Part shown: one piece after another, positions 41,503 through 53,460 of the stretch
How the letters are laid out: each line of letters starts with the position of its first letter
How positions within the stretch are numbered: the first letter of the stretch is position 1
From: Bugula neritina
Taxonomy: Eukaryota; Bryozoa; Gymnolaemata; Cheilostomatida; Bugulidae
Direction: 5' to 3'
NCBI GenBank assembly: GCA_964035545.1
Contig: OZ037771.1
Span: 11,784,980-11,848,979, forward strand
DNA length: 64,000 nucleotides
Translations under genes and position numbers: made by a program
Notes under the pieces: generated by a model
The model's input: the letters and a program-made list of their open reading frames with translations, nothing else
What the model was told of the DNA's origin: nothing
Database searches by the model: none

Positions 41503-42381
41503 ATGGCGATGATGGGAGAGGTAGGAAAAGTTTTCACACTGGAGAACCTAGTAACAGGTCTCCGAGAAGTTGAGTCGGCCACTCCGGCGCCACCTGGTGA
41601 CAGGTATCGCCTTCGGCCGCCGATTCTTGAAGGCGACTGTGATGTTGAACAGTTTATAAAGGAATTCGAAGACGTGGCTACCATCGCCGAATGGCCGGCA
41701 CCGGTACGTCTTCTACAGCTACGGTCCTGCCTGACTGGACCAGCTAAAAGCTATGCGCTTGGAAATGATATCTAACACATTTTTCAGGGGCTTCAACCAT
41801 GGTTTCGGTATGACAGCCATAGATGCTACGGCAAGCTACCGAGTATGAGAAGAGACAGATGGACCTCTTTACAGGACCATGCTAACGCCATAGAAAAGCT
41901 GGCATTAATAGCATACAGCCGAACCGATCCAGCGGAATGGTGAGAGCTGGTCTATGAAGCCTTCTTCAGGACCGTAAACAATGGCGGACTCCAGAGGTAC
42001 TACCTGGCCGCCAAGATCTCCACTTTAGAAAAGGCTCTGAAGATGGGTCGGTCCTACTATCAAGTAGACGCCCCCCATGGAGCGGACTTTATGGCAAGCC
42101 AAGTGGAGGAGACACTTAAAAAAGAAACTCAATTAGCTGTTGTGGCCAAACCTGCACCAATCGCCCCGCAGTTCACCATACTGTACTAGATGGTGTGGAA
42201 CCTGCAAATGGAGGTATTGAAAATACAACAGCAACAAGAAGAATGGCGGATAGCCAACGTTTGGAGAATCTTTGCCAGGCCTAACCAACCCACTTGCTGA
42301 GGGTGTGGCGCCTTGGGTCACGTTCCACGGCAATGTCCTCATAAGGGGAGGATGACTTTAAACACCAGAGGCCCAAGCTAG
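41503..42381 (+). pseudogene. gag-like gene with in-frame stops
   Basis: A single frame from ATG 41,503 to TAG 42,379 reads as a retroelement gag, but has in-frame TAA at 41,773, TGA at 41,941, TAG at 42,187 and TGA at 42,298, with no frameshift. The N-terminal half carries the capsid-like pattern GDCDVEQFIKEFEDVA followed by a Trp-Pro and Leu-rich segment. Near the C terminus a CX2CX4HX4C zinc knuckle (42,295-42,327) is complete except that its second codon is the TGA. GC content is higher than in the flanks. It cannot make a full-length protein. Confidence 0.75.
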
Positions 42382-43048
42382 ATTCCGCCAACCGTGAGCC
42401 AGGGTCAAACTTCATTCTGAAGAGAGCCAAGCAAGCACCCTTGGGACTCATGAGAGGGCAGTGAACTTAATCCCACTAAGGAATAATACACTTAATACAG
42501 GTATACCTTCCAACCCCCACATGTCCAGATACCTCCAGAATAATGAAAGTTATCCTGAAGAAGTTGAGCGTTCATGCCAAAAATTGGAAGAGTCAGACAT
42601 AGAGTTATCCCATCAAAAACCATTGTGGAAAATGAACAGACACGTGACCGAAAGGTCGGCACGTGAGAATCCAACAACACGAGGTTCGAGCAATTCAGCG
42701 TTAACTCCAGCCACAACCGGACGTACTAATCCCAACTTCAAAACTGACAACATGGGTATAACACTGCCAGAATCAATGGATAACCACCTCCAAGCATGTA
42801 CTTTAACAGAACTAGATCCTCCATCTTCGTAGTTCCGTCCAACTATTAATTTTAATATTATATCAATCAGCCGGGTAGAAATCACCCTGGTTGAAGAAAT
42901 TGAGAGAAGTCTAGGAAACAAGTCACTCTTTGACAAACTGTCTGACCAGGACCTGGGGTTGGCAAGTCTTCTAGACTTGCCTGAACATCCAGTAGTAAAG
43001 GTGCCATATAAAGAAATGCCGAATTTCGGTCTGGTCTAGATCTGGTCT

Positions 43049-43251
43049 GGATCTAGAACCCTTTTGTCTAAATAATATAAAAGGAGGCACATTCTTAATT
43101 CTAGTCAGTTGAAGATAGAAGCTCAGACTGGAAGGAATCACTACATCAATAAAGACTTACATCACACACTACTCTACACTCTCTTTTTTCTTCTCCTACA
43201 AGGAGTTATGTTCTCTGCCGGATTACATTCAATGACCCACAAGTTACTACA
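43049..43251 (+). repeat. 3' LTR (5'-truncated)
   Basis: 203 bp matching the 3' end of the 5' LTR and ending TTACTACA. The first about 290 bp are missing, consistent with a deletion running from the internal region into the LTR. Confidence 0.75.
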
Positions 43252-43689
43252 ATATAAGGCATTTTTAAAGACGTCGCCTAGTTTTCAATTCCTTTGCATT
43301 TTGAAATCACCAGCGAGTGATGTTTCGATTGATTAAAATTAAAAAAGAGCAGAAAATTTTTTTCATCAAAGCCTTGCAACTTTTTTTCCAATTATAAAAA
43401 CATTTTACTAAACTTGCATAATTTTGATAAAATGCAATCTTACGCTCTGATGAAAATAAATATTTATATAATATAAATACCAATACCATACTCGAACTAG
43501 TAATTGTCTTCTTTCCTATGACTAATTATCAAGAGTAGATAATGCTCAATATGATGTACAAATCCTTTATTATATGACCGACAATATTTTACCTGTTCTT
43601 TCTTTTTTTCTTTGTACATAAAATATAACAGTCGCTTGTGAACTACAACTCTACTTATTTTATTCCAATAATTAACATACTTAAGATGG

Positions 43690-46600
43690 CATCAGCTTCC
43701 AAATCAACACGTAGTAGTTGTTATGATTACAATTATAATTTTAATAAAGTGACGCAAGAGTTTTATTAAAACAGCATATTCATTTTCACTACAATAATTT
43801 CAATAAACTACTGCAATTAGTCTGTAATAAAACTAAATGGTAAGAAATGGCAATAAAATTGTTTGTTTTCTCTAACTGCAGCAAGTGGCAAAAGTTTCAG
43901 TCAACAAGACACTTATAAATTATGGTTGCCAAAAACATAATAAACTGATTCATAGACAGCTATTACTAGAAGTATTTTGAAATGAACAAATCTCTCATCA
44001 AGATTGAAGGGTTTTCCATTTGAATTATGCTTAAAAATAGGCATTATAGGTCAAAATAGAGGTATTTTTTAAAGAAAATATTCAAATGTCTTTCAATAAA
44101 TGAATAGGCATTTTTATTGCTTTGATACAGATTAAATAATCAATTAACATCAAAGTATAGTTTAGAACCCGCTTAACATGCTTTAATTATAATTGTCATT
44201 GCAGCTTGGGAAGTCTCCAAAATATCCTTCAGCTGTGTACGCTGGATGTGTACCAGGATTGATGTCTACAGTATTCTTAGCTCCACACTTTGATAAAGTA
44301 CTTGGTGTAGACATCAGTGAGTCTCAGATAAAGCAGGCAACTCTCAACAACAAACACAGTAGTATTGAATATTGGTAATGTATTAACATTATACATTGCT
44401 TTTTGTCAGCATGTTATACCTTATTGTTTCATACTATGATATTGTTGTTTTTGCTTTTGAACTGTCTTGTACTAAATAATTAAATGTGTCCTAATTTAGT
44501 ATATAACAAGCTTGTCACATTCTTTTCTAATTGAAGAGTTTCTGCAGCTGCAAAATTACCAGTATAGAAGACAGCTCTGTAATTTCAATACAAGCAGCTA
44601 TGGCACTACATTGGTTTGATCATGAGAAATTTTATAAGGAATGTGATAGAGTTCTGGTTCTTGGAGGAGTTATTGCTGTTCTTTGTTATGCGTTTAACAA
44701 AGTTTTAATAGTAAATCACCCCCCATAGTGATGCTATATAGAAAAGGTTTTAATACAGGTGAAACGACCCTAGATTTTTTGCTTGTCGAAAATAAAATTT
44801 TAATTAAGAGTCTTATTTTGAAATAACAAATGCTAGTAACAATGACAAAAAAATGGCAAGAATTACTAATACAATTTAAAAAAAGATACTTTCTCATTTG
44901 TTGCATTTCTGATAATTGACAGTTTTTGTCATGGATGACATTGTATTGTATCTTCATTGGTATCTGTATAAGTTTGTTATCTGCTTTTGAAACCGCTTGA
45001 TATGCACATTATGACCCAGATTAGACTGAATCAGCCATCTTTTGTAAATGCTCCGAGATCGAAGATTTTTTGCAAAGACCGTTGCCAGTGATACGCCAGA
45101 GATCACACATGTCGGCATTAACAAGTAAAACAACCTGACCTATATTGTCTTTTATTGCATAACAATATGTATGTCTCAATTGAAATGCAAAGGTGGTACT
45201 TTTAGATATCAGAAATATTGAGAACACAGGAGACAAACCCTTACTTCACTGAGCAATGTGTCTTGGTATCACATATAAATATACTTCCCTCAAACTACAG
45301 ATTCCTTATGAAGATACCATGAGAGGTAGCATTTTATTAATTGTATAAACTTCTATAATATGCAGTGCCATATAGCAACAATAACAAATCATACTTTTAA
45401 TGTAAAAACACATTAACCTTTTTACTATAGATCAAGAGGCTGGAAATCTAACAGCAATTACTAAGAAAATATGTCTTATTGTTGCATGTAATTTCAAACA
45501 TGTATTCAAATAGAAATGCAGTATCCAATTGCAATTAACATATAATGAAGTCAAATTTTATTTTGTCTTTCATGCTGTGTGCTTTTTAGAGTTGATGGAC
45601 AATACATGGAATTTTCCAGCACTATTTCGGGAATTCTAAGATGCCTAATGACAACTGCATTTACCAGACTTTTTGTGAACAGTTCTGAAGAAAACAAACT
45701 ATGGTAGAAAACCTGCCATCAAATTATATGATGCCATAAGCTCTATAATAGCTTTAAATAAAAAAAATGCAAAATATTTTTTCAAAAAGGCTACCCACTT
45801 TGTCAAGTGCATCTTGCTCATTAGTTTTACCACATGTGTATGGATTATAGAAACGGAAAGAATTAGGTATATCCATAATTGCAATATATAACAAACCATA
45901 TCAAAATATGTTTGTTAAATCTATGTATATTAGTTGAAAATGAGCTACACTAACTTGCTCAGTATCATTTAATTGTCTAAAACTGTATATACTATAACTA
46001 AAGAAATGTTGCCGAGGAAATATGTCTATAGACTATAGCCTGCATCATTCTTTGGAATATGCGATTTTAGCTTTGCTTATTGCAACTCTGATAAACTACT
46101 CAAATTTCATTTTTTGCTGTTTGCTGTTAGGGTTGAGCTGGTTGGTATTATTTCTTACTGTTACAAGTTCAGTAATTGGTCAGTTTTAGAAAAACGCAGC
46201 GAAATACTAATACTTTAATGTTTTAGCATTCTTTACGTTTGCTGCAGTCATTTGTAAGACCCCAAGTAGTTTAAGTCAAGTTCTTAAGCACTCACATAAT
46301 GATCAAACTAGTTTACAGCTTTCTAGATTTTAATTTAAACAAATTATTTTCTAGATTGATGGAAGCTTATGGAACAAATGACCTTGAGGCCCCCTTGACC
46401 TATAAAGTAGAAGTATTTATGCTGCTGGGTCGTAAACCAACATCCTATATATAACTATATTAATTTCATGTTTTCACATTTAAAGTGAATTTCACATTAT
46501 TGCTTTAAAAGACTGAAATAAGCTATTCATTCTTACAGAAAATTTGTAATTGAACAAAAATGTTAATATCACAATTGAAAAATGCAACTCTTGTTATATT

Positions 46601-46780
46601 TGCAAAATAAATGTTTAGTATTTTCAGTTAACAAGCCTTCTAGTGTGCATATTTTTACTATAGCTCAAGTTAAATATGCAAATTTAACTTACTGCATGGT
46701 GGTCTAGCTGTTGGTAAATATAGCAGCTCTCCTTAGATTAGATATACTTCACTCTTCACATCACATCACCTAAACTAATT
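43690..46780 (+). other. Methyltransferase locus 3 duplicated segment
   Basis: Homology with locus 2 begins in intron 1 (43,690 corresponds to 33,215) and continues past exon 6 to about 46,780, where it fades. Introns are clearly more diverged than between loci 1 and 2, so this is the oldest split. Confidence 0.75.
44205..46454 (+). pseudogene. Methyltransferase locus 3, decayed
   Basis: Recognisable exons: 2 (44,205-44,374), 3 (44,537-44,758), 4 (45,206-45,325), 5 (45,590-about 45,723) and 6 (46,355-46,454). Exon 1 is absent. SAM motif I is damaged (AVYAGCVPG, with Asp to Tyr and Gly to Val). Exon 3 is 222 nt instead of 217 because of three small insertions (TA, C, TA), the first creating a stop. 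Exon 4 has two 2-nt insertions. Exon 5 has TAG for a Trp codon and has lost its donor GT. Exon 6 has lost the normal stop and reads two codons further. No function is possible. Confidence 0.85.
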
Positions 46781-47095
46781 ATTATTCTTATTGGGCATTG
46801 TAAAGTTATATAAAACATTAGCAATATAATGTTATGCAAAATGAACACCTGGCCTATAAACAAGTAATTTAGGGCTTTTTTAGTTTTCTGCATTTGGCTG
46901 TTGCTTCATAACATTTTACGAAGGGCATTTTTGCTATAGCTCAAACAGGTTTAATGTCACAACAACAACAATTTAAATACATGAAAAAAATTAAGTTTTT
47001 CACTTATATATATAATAACTTTCTTCTAAAAACCAATTTTTCTTTAACTTTTTTAATCATTCCAAGAAAACGTCACTCATCATTATTTATCTATA
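46781..47095. other. No gene recognised
   Basis: AT-rich link between methyltransferase locus 3 and the TA tract. The open frame crossing 46,954-47,322 is mostly repeat and retrozyme antisense. Confidence 0.5.
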
Positions 47096-47118
47096 TATTT
47101 ATATATATATATATATAT

Positions 47119-47195
<77 letters not shown>
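47096..47195. repeat. (TA)n microsatellite
   Basis: About 100 bp of TA with two small interruptions, abutting the inverted retrozyme copy. Confidence 0.95.
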
Positions 47196-47198
<3 letters not shown>

Positions 47199-47434
47199 AA
47201 TCTGTGGACAGCAGCTGTTTCGGGATTTGTCCCCTCATCAGCACAGAACAGAGTACTATGGCCCACACTTTCGCAATAGTAAAACTTATAGTTTTACTAA
47301 AGCATATTTAAAAGGTGTGTAAACTCAAGCCAGAGTGCTCAAGTGACTCTAGGGGTCACCTAGGAGTCACGAGCATTGCAAAATGCTAGCAGCTTGAGTT
47401 TGTGACCATGGTGAGAGTGCTCAATCATTTAATG

Positions 47435-47438
<4 letters not shown>
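47199..47438 (-). mobile_element. Retrozyme, single 5'-truncated copy (inverted)
   Basis: Reverse complement of the 15-kb unit, about 95% identical by eye. It includes the two hairpins and the whole hammerhead, and lacks about the first 30 nt of the monomer. Like the 15-kb dimer it is embedded in (TA)n on both sides, suggesting that TA repeat is the preferred target. Being single, it could not release a monomer alone. Confidence 0.82.
47201..47247 (-). ncRNA. Type I hammerhead ribozyme, copy 3
   Basis: The minus strand has stem I TCTGTG/CACAGA (47,242-47,247 with 47,201-47,206), CTGATGA (47,235-47,241), the GGGG/TCCC stem II, GAAA, the short stem III and a GTC triplet. Sequence is identical to copy 2 over all 47 nt. 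Predicted cleavage between 47,207 and 47,206. Confidence 0.85.

Positions 47439-47493
<55 letters not shown>
47438..47493. repeat. (TA)n microsatellite
   Basis: About 56 bp of TA on the other side of the retrozyme copy. Confidence 0.95.
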
Positions 47494-47495
<2 letters not shown>

Positions 47496-47499
47496 TTCA

Positions 47500-47775
47500 T
47501 ATTTGGGTTCATAGGTGGTCAATTTGGTATGTAAAACATCCATAGGGGGCTCTATGCCCATAGGGGGCTGCTCATAGGGGGCACCATGTTTGAGTGTTTT
47601 AAATTACTCAGAACAGTCTGTTATGGTATATAGACACTATTTTAAAAATAGGCTCACAGAAGGACAATTTGACATTTTCCAATACCAGAGGGGGCTCTGT
47701 ATATATATACAAAAAGCCCCCTATGGTATTATAAATTATCAAATTAGGGAGTTGTCTTCCCAAAAACTAATGTAA
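47500..47775. repeat. CATAGGGGGC-containing element
   Basis: Three CATAGGGGGC cores at 47,550-47,583, then CAGAGGGGGCTCTG paired with a downstream AGCCCCCTATGG. The same set of motifs occurs in opposite orientation at 61,437-61,530. The core is the same 10-mer that dominates the minisatellite just downstream, so this may be its source sequence. Confidence 0.6.
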
Positions 47776-47778
47776 CGT

Positions 47779-47919
47779 TTTTTCACTGTTGGAAACACTT
47801 AATTACATTGATAATAATATCATTTCAGTTGCTATAATTGTGCCAGGGCTTAAGGTAGAACTTGTATAGAAATCTGGCCTGCATCTCCGTTAAAAAAATT
47901 ATATTTGAGTTGTTGTGAG
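47779..47919 (+). repeat. Array spacer S1
   Basis: Diverged first copy of a sequence starting TTTCACTGTTGGAAACACTT and ending GAGTTGTTGTGAGC, repeated inside the minisatellite at about 48,798-48,935, 50,916-51,053 and 52,474-52,611. Confidence 0.85.
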
Positions 47920-48797
47920 CTTATATATATTATATCTGCCCCCTATGAGCCTATATATACCATATCTGCCCCCTATGAGCCTATATATTCTATATCTGCC
48001 CCCTATGAACTTATATATATTATATCTGTCCCGTATGAGCCTATAGTCTATATCTGCCCCCTATGAGCTTATATATTCTATATCTGCCCCCTATGAGCTT
48101 ATATATTCTATATCTGCCCCCTATGAACTTATATATTCTATATCTGCCCCCTATGAGCCTATATATTTATTATCTGCCCCCTATGAGCCTATATATATTA
48201 TATCTGCCCCCTATGAGCCTATATATTCTATATCTGCCCCCTATGAACTTATATATATTATATCTGCCCCCTATTAACTTATATATATTTTATGTGCCCC
48301 CTATGAACCTATATATTCTATATCTGCCCCCTATCAACTTATATATTATATCTGCCCCCTGTGAACTTATATAGATTTTATGTGCTCCCTATGAACCTAT
48401 ATATTCTATATCTGCCCCCTATCAACTTATATATTATATCTGCCCCCTATGAACTTATATATATTATATCTGCCCCCTATGAGCCTATATATTCTATATC
48501 TGCCCCCTATGAACCTATATATATATTATATCTGCCCCCTATGAACTTATATATATATATATTATATCTGCCCCCTATGAACTTATATATATATTATATC
48601 TGCCCCCTATGAACTTATATATATATATATTATATCTGCCCCCTATGGGCATATATATTCTATATCTGCCCCCTATGAACCTATATATATATATTATATC
48701 TGCCCCCTATGAACTTGAATATATATATATATTATATCTGCCCCTATGAGCCTATATACTCCATATCTGCCCGCTATGAACCTAGATATGTGCCCTC

Positions 48798-48935
48798 TTT
48801 CACTGTTGGAAACACTTATTTACAGTGATGATAATATCATTTCAGTTGCTATAACTGTGCCAGGGCTTGAGGTAGAACTTGTATAGAAATCTGGTCTGCA
48901 TCTCCGTTAAAAAATTATATTTGAGTTGTTGTGAG
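48798..48935 (+). repeat. Array spacer S2
   Basis: Conserved non-minisatellite block separating arrays; nearly identical to S3 and S4. Confidence 0.85.
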
Positions 48936-50915
48936 CTTATATATTATATCTGCCCCCTATGAGCCTATATATTCTATATCTGCCCCCTATGAACTTATAT
49001 ATATTATATCTGCCCCCTGTGAACTTATATATATTTTATGTGCCCCCTATGAACCTATATATTCTATATCTGCCCCCTATGAACTTATATATTATATCTG
49101 CCCCTATGAACTTATATATATTATATCTGCCCCCTATGAGCCTATATATTCTATATCTGCCCCCTATGAACCTATATATATATTATATCTGCCCCCTATG
49201 AACTTATATATATATATATTATATCTGCCCCCTATGAGCTTATATAATATATTATATCTGCCCCCTATGAGCCTATATATTCTATATCTGCCCCCTATAA
49301 GCCTATATATATTCTAATCTGCCCCCTATAAGCCTATACATTCTATATCTGCCCCCTATAAGCCTATATATTTTATATCTGCCCCTTATGAGCCTATATA
49401 TTCTATATCTGCCCCCTATGAACTTATATATATTATATCTGCCCCCTGTGAACTTATATATATTTTATGTGCCCCCTATGAGCCTATATATTCCATATCT
49501 GCCCCCTATGAGCTTATATATTCTATATCTGCCCCCTATAAGCCTATATATTCTACATCTGCCCCCTATGAGCTTATATATTCTATATCTGCCCCCTATG
49601 AGCCTATATACTCTATATTTGCCCGTATGAACTTATATATATATTATATCTGCCCCCTATGAGCCTATATATTCTACATCTGCCCCCTTTGAGCCTATAT
49701 ATTCTATATCTGCCCCCTATGAGCCTATATATATTATATCTGCCCCCTATGAGCCTATATATTCTATATCTGCCCCCTATGAACTTATATATATTATATC
49801 TGCCCCCTATGAACTTATATATATTTTATGTGCCCCCTATGAACCTATATATTCTATATCTGCCCCCTATCAACTTATATATTATATCTGCCCCCTGTGA
49901 ACTTATATATATTTTATGTGCCCCCTATGAACCTATATATTCTATATCTGCCCCCTATCAACTTATATATTATATCTGCCCCCTATGAACTTATATATAT
50001 TATATCTGCCCCCTATGAGCCTATATATTCTATATCTGCCCCCTATGAACCTATATATTCTATATCTGCCCCCTATGAACCTATATATATATTATATCTG
50101 CCCCCTATGAACTTATATATATATATATTATATCTGCCCCCTATGAGCTTATATAATATATTATATCTGCCCCCTATGAGCCTATATATTCTATATCTGC
50201 CCCCTATAAGCCTATATATATTCTAATCTGCCCCCTATAAGCCTATACATTCTATATCTGCCCCCTATAAGCCTATATATTTTATATCTGCCCCTTATGA
50301 GCCTATATATTCTATATCTGCCCCCTATGAACTTATATATATTATATCTGCCCCCTGTGAACTTATATATATTTTATGTGCCCCCTATGAGCCTATATAT
50401 TCCATATCTGCCCCCTATGAGCTTATATATTCTATATCTGCCCCCTATAAGCCTATATATTCTACATCTGCCCCCTATGAGCTTATATATTCTATATCTG
50501 CCCCCTATGAGCCTATACATTCTATATCTGCCCCCTATAAGCCTATATATTTTATATCTGCCCCCTATGAACTTATATATATTATATCTGCCCCCTATGA
50601 GCCTATATATTCTATATCTGCCCCCTATGAACCTATATATATATTATATCTGCCCCCTATGAACTTATATATATATATATTATATCTGCCCCCTATGAAC
50701 TTATATATATATTATATCTGCCCCCTATGAACTTATATATATATATATTATATCTGCCCCCTATGGGCATATATATTCTATATCTGCCCCCTATGAACCT
50801 ATATATATATATTATATCTGCCCCCTATGAACTTGAATATATATATATATTATATCTGCCCCTATGAGCCTATATACTCCATATCTGCCCGCTATGAACC
50901 TAGATATGTGCCCTC

Positions 50916-51053
50916 TTTCACTGTTGGAAACACTTATTTACAGTGATGATAATATCATTTCAGTTGCTATAACTGTGCCAGGGCTTGAGGTAGAACTTGT
51001 ATAGAAATCTGGTCTGCATCTCCGTTAAAAAATTATATTTGAGTTGTTGTGAG
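50916..51053 (+). repeat. Array spacer S3
   Basis: Identical or nearly so to S2, 2,118 bp further on. It marks the start of the next higher-order unit. Confidence 0.85.
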
Positions 51054-52473
51054 CTTATATATTATATCTGCCCCCTATGAGCCTATATATTCTATATCTG
51101 CCCCCTATGAACTTATATATATTATATCTGCCCCCTGTGAACTTATATATATTTTATGTGCCCCCTATGAACCTATATATTCTATATCTGCCCCCTATGA
51201 ACTTATATATTATATCTGCCCCTATGAACTTATATATATTATATCTGCCCCCTATGAGCCTATATATTCTATATCTGCCCCCTATGAACCTATATATATA
51301 TTATATCTGCCCCCTATGAACTTATATATATATATATTATATCTGCCCCCTATGAGCTTATATAATATATTATATCTGCCCCCTATGAGCCTATATATTC
51401 TATATCTGCCCCCTATAAGCCTATATATATTCTAATCTGCCCCCTATAAGCCTATACATTCTATATCTGCCCCCTATAAGCCTATATATTTTATATCTGC
51501 CCCCTATGAGCCTATATATTCTATATCTGCCCCCTATGAACTTATATATATTATATCTGCCCCCTGTGAACTTATATATATTTTATGTGCCCCCTATGAG
51601 CCTATATATTCCATATCTGCCCCCTATGAGCTTATATATTCTATATCTGCCCCCTATAAGCCTATATATTCTACATCTGCCCCCTATGAGCTTATATATT
51701 CTATATCTGCCCCCTATGAGCCTATATACTCTATATTTGCCCGTATGAACTTATATATATATTATATCTGCCCCCTATGAGCCTATATATTCTACATCTG
51801 CCCCCTTTGAGCCTATATATTCTATATCTGCCCCCTATGAGCCTATATATATTATATCTGCCCCCTATGAGCCTATATATTCTATATCTGCCCCCTATGA
51901 ACTTATATATATTATATCTGCCCCCTATGAACTTATATATATTTTATGTGCCCCCTATGAACCTATATATTCTATATCTGCCCCCTATCAACTTATATAT
52001 TATATCTGCCCCCTGTGAACTTATATATATTTTATGTGCCCCCTATGAACCTATATATTCTATATCTGCCCCCTATCAACTTATATATTATATCTGCCCC
52101 CTATGAACTTATATATATTATATCTGCCCCCTATGAGCCTATATATTCTATATCTGCCCCCTATGAACCTATATATTCTATATCTGCCCCCTATGAACCT
52201 ATATATATATTATATCTGCCCCCTATGAACTTATATATATATATATTATATCTGCCCCCTATGAACTTATATATATATTATATCTGCCCCCTATGAACTT
52301 ATATATATATTATATCTGCCCCCTATGGGCATATATATTCTATATCTGCCCCCTATGAACCTATATATATATTATATCTGCCCCCTATGAACTTGAATAT
52401 ATATATATTATATCTGCCCCTATGAGCCTATATACTCCATATCTGCCCGCTATGAACCTAGATATGTGCCCTC

Positions 52474-52611
52474 TTTCACTGTTGGAAACACTTATTTACA
52501 GTGATGATAATATCATTTCAGTTGCTATAACTGTGCCAGGGCTTGAAGTAGAACTTGTATAGAAATCTGGCCTGCATCTCCGTTAAAAAATTATATTTGA
52601 GTTGTTGTGAG
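52474..52611 (+). repeat. Array spacer S4
   Basis: 1,558 bp after S3. The unit between is a shortened version of the preceding one, with an internal deletion of about 560 bp. Confidence 0.85.
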
Positions 52612-53460
52612 CTTATATATTATATCTGCTCCCTATGAGCCTATATATTCTATATCTGCCCCCTATGAACTTATATATATTATATCTGCCCCCTGTGAAC
52701 TTATATATATTTTATGTGCCTCCTATGAACCTATATATTCTATATCTGCCCCCTATGAACTTATATATTATATCTGCCCCTATGAACTTATATATATTAT
52801 ATCTGCCCCCTATGAGCCTATATATTCTATATCTGCCCCCTATGAACCTATATATATATTATATCTGCCCCCTATGAACTTATATATATGTATTATATCT
52901 GCCCCCTATGAGCTTATATAATATATTATATCTGCCCCCTATGAGCCTATATATTCTATATCTGCCCCCTATAAGCCTATATATATTCTAATCTGCCCCC
53001 TATAAGCCTATACATTCTATATCTGCCCCCTATAAGCCTATATATTTTATATCTGCCCCCTATGAGCCTATATATTCTATATCTGCCCCCTATGAACTTA
53101 TATATATTATATCTGCCCCCTGTGAACTTATATATATTTTATGTGCCCCCTATGAGCCTATATATTCCATATCTGCCACCTATGAACTTATATATATTAT
53201 ATCTGCCTCCTATGAACTTATATATATATATTAAATCTGCCCCCTATGAGCTTATATATTCTATATCTGCCCCCTATGAACTTGTATATATTTTATGTGC
53301 CATCTTTGAGCTCATATACTATTTATGTGCTGCTATGAGCCTAGATATGTTATATGTGCCCCTTATGAGCTCATATATGCTGCATGTATGCGATCCCCAT
53401 AAGCCTGTGTATACTATATCTGCCCCATATGAGTTGATGTATACTATGTGTGCCCTATAT

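Larger units (their letters stand above)
40944..43251 (+). mobile_element. Gag-only LTR retrotransposon remnant
   Basis: 5' LTR 40,944-41,438 (TGTGATA...TTACA), then a presumed primer-binding region (TTGGTTGCAGCGGTGGGATT from 41,439), a gag-like frame, about 0.6 kb of unassigned internal sequence, and a 5'-truncated 3' LTR (43,049-43,251). No protease, reverse transcriptase or integrase is present, so the centre is deleted and the copy is non-autonomous. It lies just upstream of methyltransferase locus 3, whose exon 1 is missing; insertion and deletion here may have removed it. The solo LTR at 32,197-32,862 belongs to the same family. Confidence 0.8.
47920..53460 (+). repeat. GCCCCCTATG minisatellite with higher-order structure
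   Basis: About 5.5 kb of tandem units of roughly 28-36 bp, each with a constant TCTGCCCCCTATGARC core and a variable (TA)n-rich part. Units degrade after about 53,290. Larger blocks repeat: 48,931-50,900 recurs at 51,049 on (offset 2,118 bp), and the next spacer follows 1,558 bp later, giving a higher-order repeat bounded by the conserved spacer. Long open frames (Tyr-Ile-Leu-Tyr-Leu-Pro-Pro type) arise because many units are 30 bp and lack stops; there is no sign of a gene. It is not a CRISPR array: units have no unique spacers. Confidence 0.95.

Noticed and set aside
47920-53290. CRISPR-like regular spacing
   Set aside because: The supposed spacers are repeats of each other with TA-length variation, and the host DNA is eukaryotic.
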